Source of the DNA: Desulfobacteraceae bacterium
GTDB taxonomy: Bacteria; Desulfobacterota; Desulfobacteria; Desulfobacterales; Desulfatirhabdiaceae
Assembly (NCBI GenBank): GCA_027325475.1
Contig: DAIEFO010000081.1
Coordinates: 1 to 8,603, forward strand
Direction: 5' to 3'
DNA length: 8,603 nucleotides
Below the pieces are notes generated by a model. That model searched no databases. It worked only from the letters and a program-made list of their open reading frames with translations, and had not been told where the DNA came from. Both the position numbers and the translations under genes were made by a program. Shown piece after piece: positions 5,812 to 8,603 of this stretch. Numbering within the stretch: the stretch's first letter is position 1; every line of letters begins with the position of its first letter.

Positions 5812-6783
5812 TTAGGCGGGAAACACACACAGCACAAGTTCATCTCCCTGCAAGCGGACATGAACACACCGCTGACTGCCCAAGAGTTCAGTGAATTCCA
5901 CACGCCCCCGAAGAAGAGAGTTGTCACTCAGACGACAGTGTTCCGGACGTATGCCGACCCACAACTCTGAATGCGACGCCAGGAGATTCCGCCATTCGGC
6001 AGGCGGCTTGATGTCACAGCCTGCAATCCGCAGATTGCCATCACACAACCGTCCCTGAAGGAGATTCATGGGAGGCGCTCCGATAAAAGATGCAACAAAC
6101 GTGTTCGCCGGATATTGATATATGATATCCGGTGTATCCAGTTGCTGGAGAATCCCCTGATTCATGACAGCGATGCGTTGCCCGACCGACATGGCTTCAA
6201 TTTGATCATGGGTGACGTACATCAGGGTCGGGCGGTAAAGCTCGTGAATTTTTACCAGTTCGGTACGAGCCTGGAGACGGAGCTGTGCATCCAGGTTGGA
6301 AAGGGGTTCATCCAGAAGAAAATATGGCGCCTGCTTCACAAGTGATCGCCCGAGTGCGACTCTTTGTTTTTGACCTCCGGACAATTCATGCGGTTTTCGT
6401 TGTTCGTAGCCGGACAGGTTTAGAATTTCGAGCGCTTTCTCTGCCCTCGCCTTGATTTCTCCATTGGGAACCTTCCGGATCGAAAGCCCGAAAGTAATAT
6501 TTTCCCAGACCGTCATATGGGGATATAATGCATAATTCTGAAAAACCATGGCAATATTCCGAGCACCTGGCTCCACCATGTTCATGATGTGTCCACCCAT
6601 TTTCAGAATGCCCGAAGTAATCTTTTCAAGACCGGCCACCATTCGCAGTGTTGTCGTCTTTCCACAACCGGATGGACCCAGCAAAATCAGTCGCTCACCC
6701 TCCTGAACGCTCAGACTCAAACCTTTGACCGCGGTAATTTCGCCGTAATATTTGGAAACATTTTCAAATACTATTCCACTCAT
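5812..6783 (-). CDS. ABC importer ATPase, MalK/UgpC type, C-terminus interrupted by in-frame stop
   Basis: Cytoplasmic ATPase that would drive the two permeases just upstream. All nucleotide-binding motifs are intact: Walker A GPSGCGKT (36-43), Q-loop Gln82 in VFQNYALYPHMTV, signature LSGGQKQR (134-141), Walker B YFLLDEP (154-160), D-loop SNLD (162-165) and switch His192 in THD. YPANTFVASFIGAPPMN (224-240) and GIRPEH (277-282) are hallmarks of the CUT1 ATPases with a C-terminal regulatory (TOBE/OB) domain, from about 235. The protein stops at 323 residues after VLCVFPA, whereas relatives run to about 360. The missing end is encoded in frame just after the TAA (to 5698). The catalytic domain should be unaffected. 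The regulatory domain loses its last strand, so activity is plausible but not certain. The ATG is 7 bases after the stop of the preceding permease, with AAAGGAT as ribosome site overlapping that stop. Confidence 0.9.
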   Translation of the reverse strand: MSGIVFENVSKYYGEITAVKGLSLSVQEGERLILLGPSGCGKTTTLRMVAGLEKITSGILKMGGHIMNMVEPGARNIAMVFQNYALYPHMTVWENITFGLSIRKVPNGEIKARAEKALEILNLSGYEQRKPHELSGGQKQRVALGRSLVKQAPYFLLDEPLSNLDAQLRLQARTELVKIHELYRPTLMYVTHDQIEAMSVGQRIAVMNQGILQQLDTPDIIYQYPANTFVASFIGAPPMNLLQGRLCDGNLRIAGCDIKPPAEWRNLLASHSELWVGIRPEHCRLSDNSLLRGRVEFTELLGSQRCVHVRLQGDELVLCVFPA

Positions 6784-6790
6784 GGATCGT

Positions 6791-7618
6791 CTATCCTTTC
6801 ACCCCGGATTGCATGAACGTATGGATGATAAATCGCTGACAAGACAGATATAACAGGAGCGGAGGCAGTGATGTCAGCACAGCGACAGCCATTGCTGTGC
6901 CCCATTCACTGCCGCCTTCGGCGCTGATAAACATCTGAAGAGCCAGCGGCAGCGTATATCTGGATTTATCCTGTAACACCAGCAGCGGCCAGAAATAGTC
7001 ATTCCATGAATTAATGAAAAACACGATCCCCATGGCAATAACGGAAGGTTTTATCAGCGGCAGGATAATTCGCGTCAACATAACCCATGCGCCGGCATTT
7101 TCCAGTTTACCTGCCTCTATCAGCGGCCGGGGAATGGCACGCATGGCCTGGCGTATGAGAAATATCCCCATGGCGTCCGCTAACTGCGGCAGGATCACTC
7201 CCCAGGGTGTGTTCAATACACCGAGTCTGGATAAAAGCAAATAATTCGGTAGCATGACGACAGTAATCGGAATAAAGAACGTCAGCAACAATGCGTTGAA
7301 CAATTTTTCTTTATGAGAAAATTCATAATAAACAAAGGCAAAGGCGGCCAGAATGCTGGTGATTATTTTCGAGGCAGCAATGATGCCTGCAATGAACAAG
7401 GTATTGAAGATATACTGTACCAATGGAAAATTTTTCAGTACATACAGGTAATTGTTCATCACTGGTACTGCCGGAATCGGATTCAGCGTGGATTGAAATA
7501 TCTCATCCATAGTTTTGAAAGAAGTGGAAAGCATGAAAAGCAGCGGCCAGAGCTGAATCAGCACTGCTCCACAAAGCACCACATGCCAATGCCAGCCACG
7601 GATACCGCTAATTTTCAT
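6791..7618 (-). CDS. CUT1 (Ugp-like) ABC importer permease, UgpE/MalG-type subunit
   Basis: Inner-membrane permease of 275 residues, normal for this subunit type. It shows about six hydrophobic segments (near 12-32, 68-95, 105-128, 138-156, 190-214, 240-262). STSFKTMDEIF (31-41) after TM1 is characteristic. The EAA loop that docks the ATPase is at about 162-192 (IPRPLIEAGKLENAGAWVML, then ILPLIKPS). FFINSWNDYFWPLLVL (200-215) and the closing SGVKG are typical of MalG/UgpE-like proteins. Substrate classes in the family include glycerol-3-phosphate, oligosaccharides and polyols; the permease does not tell which. The ATG overlaps the preceding permease by 11 bases, with AAAAAGG as ribosome site about 6 bases upstream. 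It leads directly into the ATPase gene. Confidence 0.92.
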   Translation of the reverse strand: MKISGIRGWHWHVVLCGAVLIQLWPLLFMLSTSFKTMDEIFQSTLNPIPAVPVMNNYLYVLKNFPLVQYIFNTLFIAGIIAASKIITSILAAFAFVYYEFSHKEKLFNALLLTFFIPITVVMLPNYLLLSRLGVLNTPWGVILPQLADAMGIFLIRQAMRAIPRPLIEAGKLENAGAWVMLTRIILPLIKPSVIAMGIVFFINSWNDYFWPLLVLQDKSRYTLPLALQMFISAEGGSEWGTAMAVAVLTSLPPLLLYLSCQRFIIHTFMQSGVKG

Positions 7619-8528
7619 AGTGTACCTTTTTGTCCAACACTTTTGTTTTCAACATCAGGAAAAAGGCATATATCAACATGCTTAAGATAGCAAATGCAGC
7701 GGCTTTCCCGGTCTGAAAAAAGACAAAGCCGTACTGATACACGATATACACCAGATTGGTGCTGCCCTGATCCGGCCCGCCCTGTGTCAGCATGTTGACG
7801 GGAACAAGAACGTATTGCAGCCCGAATACAATGGTGATCACAAAAACATAAAGGGCTGTGGATGAGGTCATCGGGACGATGATGTATCTGAAAAGCTGCC
7901 AGTCTGAAGCATTTTCGATCCGCGCCGCCTCGATAAGCTCTCTGGGGACATCAACCATCGCTGACAGCAGCAGAATAAGATTATAACCAAATACCTTCCA
8001 GCCGATAATCATCCCGATGACAATCACAACCAGCACCGGCTCCTTGAACCAACGGGGGGATTCCAGCCCGACCGCAGACAGGAGAATACTTAACGGGCCG
8101 GCCAGTGGATTAAATATCCAGAGAAAAAGAATACTGGCGACAGCCAGGGAAACCGTACTGGGAGCAAACAAGGCGGAACGATAAAAAAAACTGAATCGTT
8201 TCAGCAGATGCGCCATCATAAAGGACAGAAGGTATGGCAGCAGAAAATTAATCAGCAATAAAACCACGATATAAAGAACTGTATTCGTTATTATCTTTAC
8301 AAGTTCTGCACTGGTAAACAATTGAAAATAATTCTGCAGCCCTACGAATTTCATCGCAGGGCTGATCATATTCCACAGATGGAAGCTCAGCCATACGTCC
8401 TGCAACAACGGCCAATAGGCGAAAACAAACAACAGCAGGGTCGCTGGAGCCAGAAATACGGCAGGCTGCCAGATGTTGCCGGCTTCACAAAAAATGCGAT
8501 GCCAGCGTTTAACTGCGTTTTTCATCAT
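7608..8528 (-). CDS. CUT1 (Ugp-like) ABC importer permease, UgpA/MalF-type subunit
   Basis: Inner-membrane permease of 306 residues that pairs with the following UgpE-type subunit. It has a short basic N-terminus, TM1 at about 22-42 (PAVFLAPATLLLFVFAYWPL), then FVGLQNYFQLF (61-71), a motif common after TM1 in this family. More segments lie at about 80-108, 116-140, 165-190, 222-246 and 273-293. The EAA loop lies at 194-220 (VPRELIEAARIENASDWQLF, then IIVPM); the usual glycine of this loop is a serine here (S208). LTQGGPDQGSTNLV (247-260) is the typical family loop before the last segments. Two ATG codons in a row (8528, 8525) mark the start, but no Shine-Dalgarno is visible. The frame stays open without another ATG to the right edge, so the true start could lie further upstream. 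Confidence 0.9.
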   Translation of the reverse strand: MMKNAVKRWHRIFCEAGNIWQPAVFLAPATLLLFVFAYWPLLQDVWLSFHLWNMISPAMKFVGLQNYFQLFTSAELVKIITNTVLYIVVLLLINFLLPYLLSFMMAHLLKRFSFFYRSALFAPSTVSLAVASILFLWIFNPLAGPLSILLSAVGLESPRWFKEPVLVVIVIGMIIGWKVFGYNLILLLSAMVDVPRELIEAARIENASDWQLFRYIIVPMTSSTALYVFVITIVFGLQYVLVPVNMLTQGGPDQGSTNLVYIVYQYGFVFFQTGKAAAFAILSMLIYAFFLMLKTKVLDKKVHYEN

Positions 8529-8603
8529 GACAGCATACTGTATGTACGCATCATTGCTCAGAATTTGCTCACTCTGATCCTGAGTTTCATGACTTGCTAT
8601 CCT
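8529..8603 (-). other. Region upstream of the UgpA-like permease, gene content undecided
   Basis: These 75 bases hold no recognisable gene, promoter or ribosome site. One minus frame, that of the permease, is open throughout. The other two contain early stops (for example TAG at 8597-8599 and TGA at 8587-8589), so an upstream gene in those frames would end here. A solute-binding protein gene is expected just beyond the right edge by analogy with Ugp-type operons. Confidence 0.4.

Noticed and set aside
8558..8590. 10-codon ORF (MKLRIRVSKF) before the UgpA-like permease, preceded by AGGA
   Set aside because: Too short and without overlap or structure to support it. More likely part of an upstream gene's end or a spacer.

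Overview
This 8.6 kb window is a densely packed bacterial segment in which every convincing gene lies on the minus strand, so transcription runs from right to left. Strong Shine-Dalgarno sequences (AAGGAGGT, GGAGGT), an ATG/GTG start mix, moderate G+C by eye, and the gene families (two ABC importers, a PIN-PhoH ATPase, a thioredoxin-type ArsC, a GtrA membrane protein) suggest a Gram-negative bacterium. A Desulfobacterota/deltaproteobacterial relative is a guess I cannot prove from sequence alone. No rRNA, tRNA, CRISPR array, transposase or long direct repeat was seen. The longest non-genic stretch is about 248 bases (2303-2550), so no gap exceeds 300 bases.

Right part (8603 to 5674): a carbohydrate-type (CUT1/Ugp-like) ABC importer. 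The order is permease 1 (8528-7608), permease 2 (7618-6791, 11-base overlap) and a MalK/UgpC-type ATPase (6783-5812, 7-base gap). The solute-binding protein expected with such a set is not visible and may lie beyond the right edge. The ATPase gene carries an in-frame TAA. The same frame then stays open for 37 more codons that read like the missing end of the protein (FDSHTG motif), which would give the usual family length of about 361 residues.

Middle part (5673 to 2551): a sugar-phosphate isomerase/epimerase-like TIM-barrel protein (GTG start), a PIN-PhoH ATPase overlapping it by 56 bases, an ArsC-type arsenate reductase and a small GtrA-like membrane protein. All are close together and could be read through from the transporter. 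The TIM-barrel protein is the natural candidate for processing what the importer brings in. The links of PhoH, ArsC and GtrA to this pathway are unclear.

Left part (2550 to 1): a second, unrelated importer of the spermidine/putrescine/Fe3+/phosphonate type. It has a secreted solute-binding protein (2302-1190), a first permease (1185-250) and a second permease cut off by the left edge (262-1). Its ATPase is not visible and may lie beyond that edge. The leader before the binding protein is the most unusual non-coding part. It contains a perfect 9-base inverted repeat, an anti-Shine-Dalgarno stretch inside that repeat, and a possible 24-codon leader ORF whose stop overlaps the binding-protein start as ATGA. 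This is a possible translational switch or coupling device.
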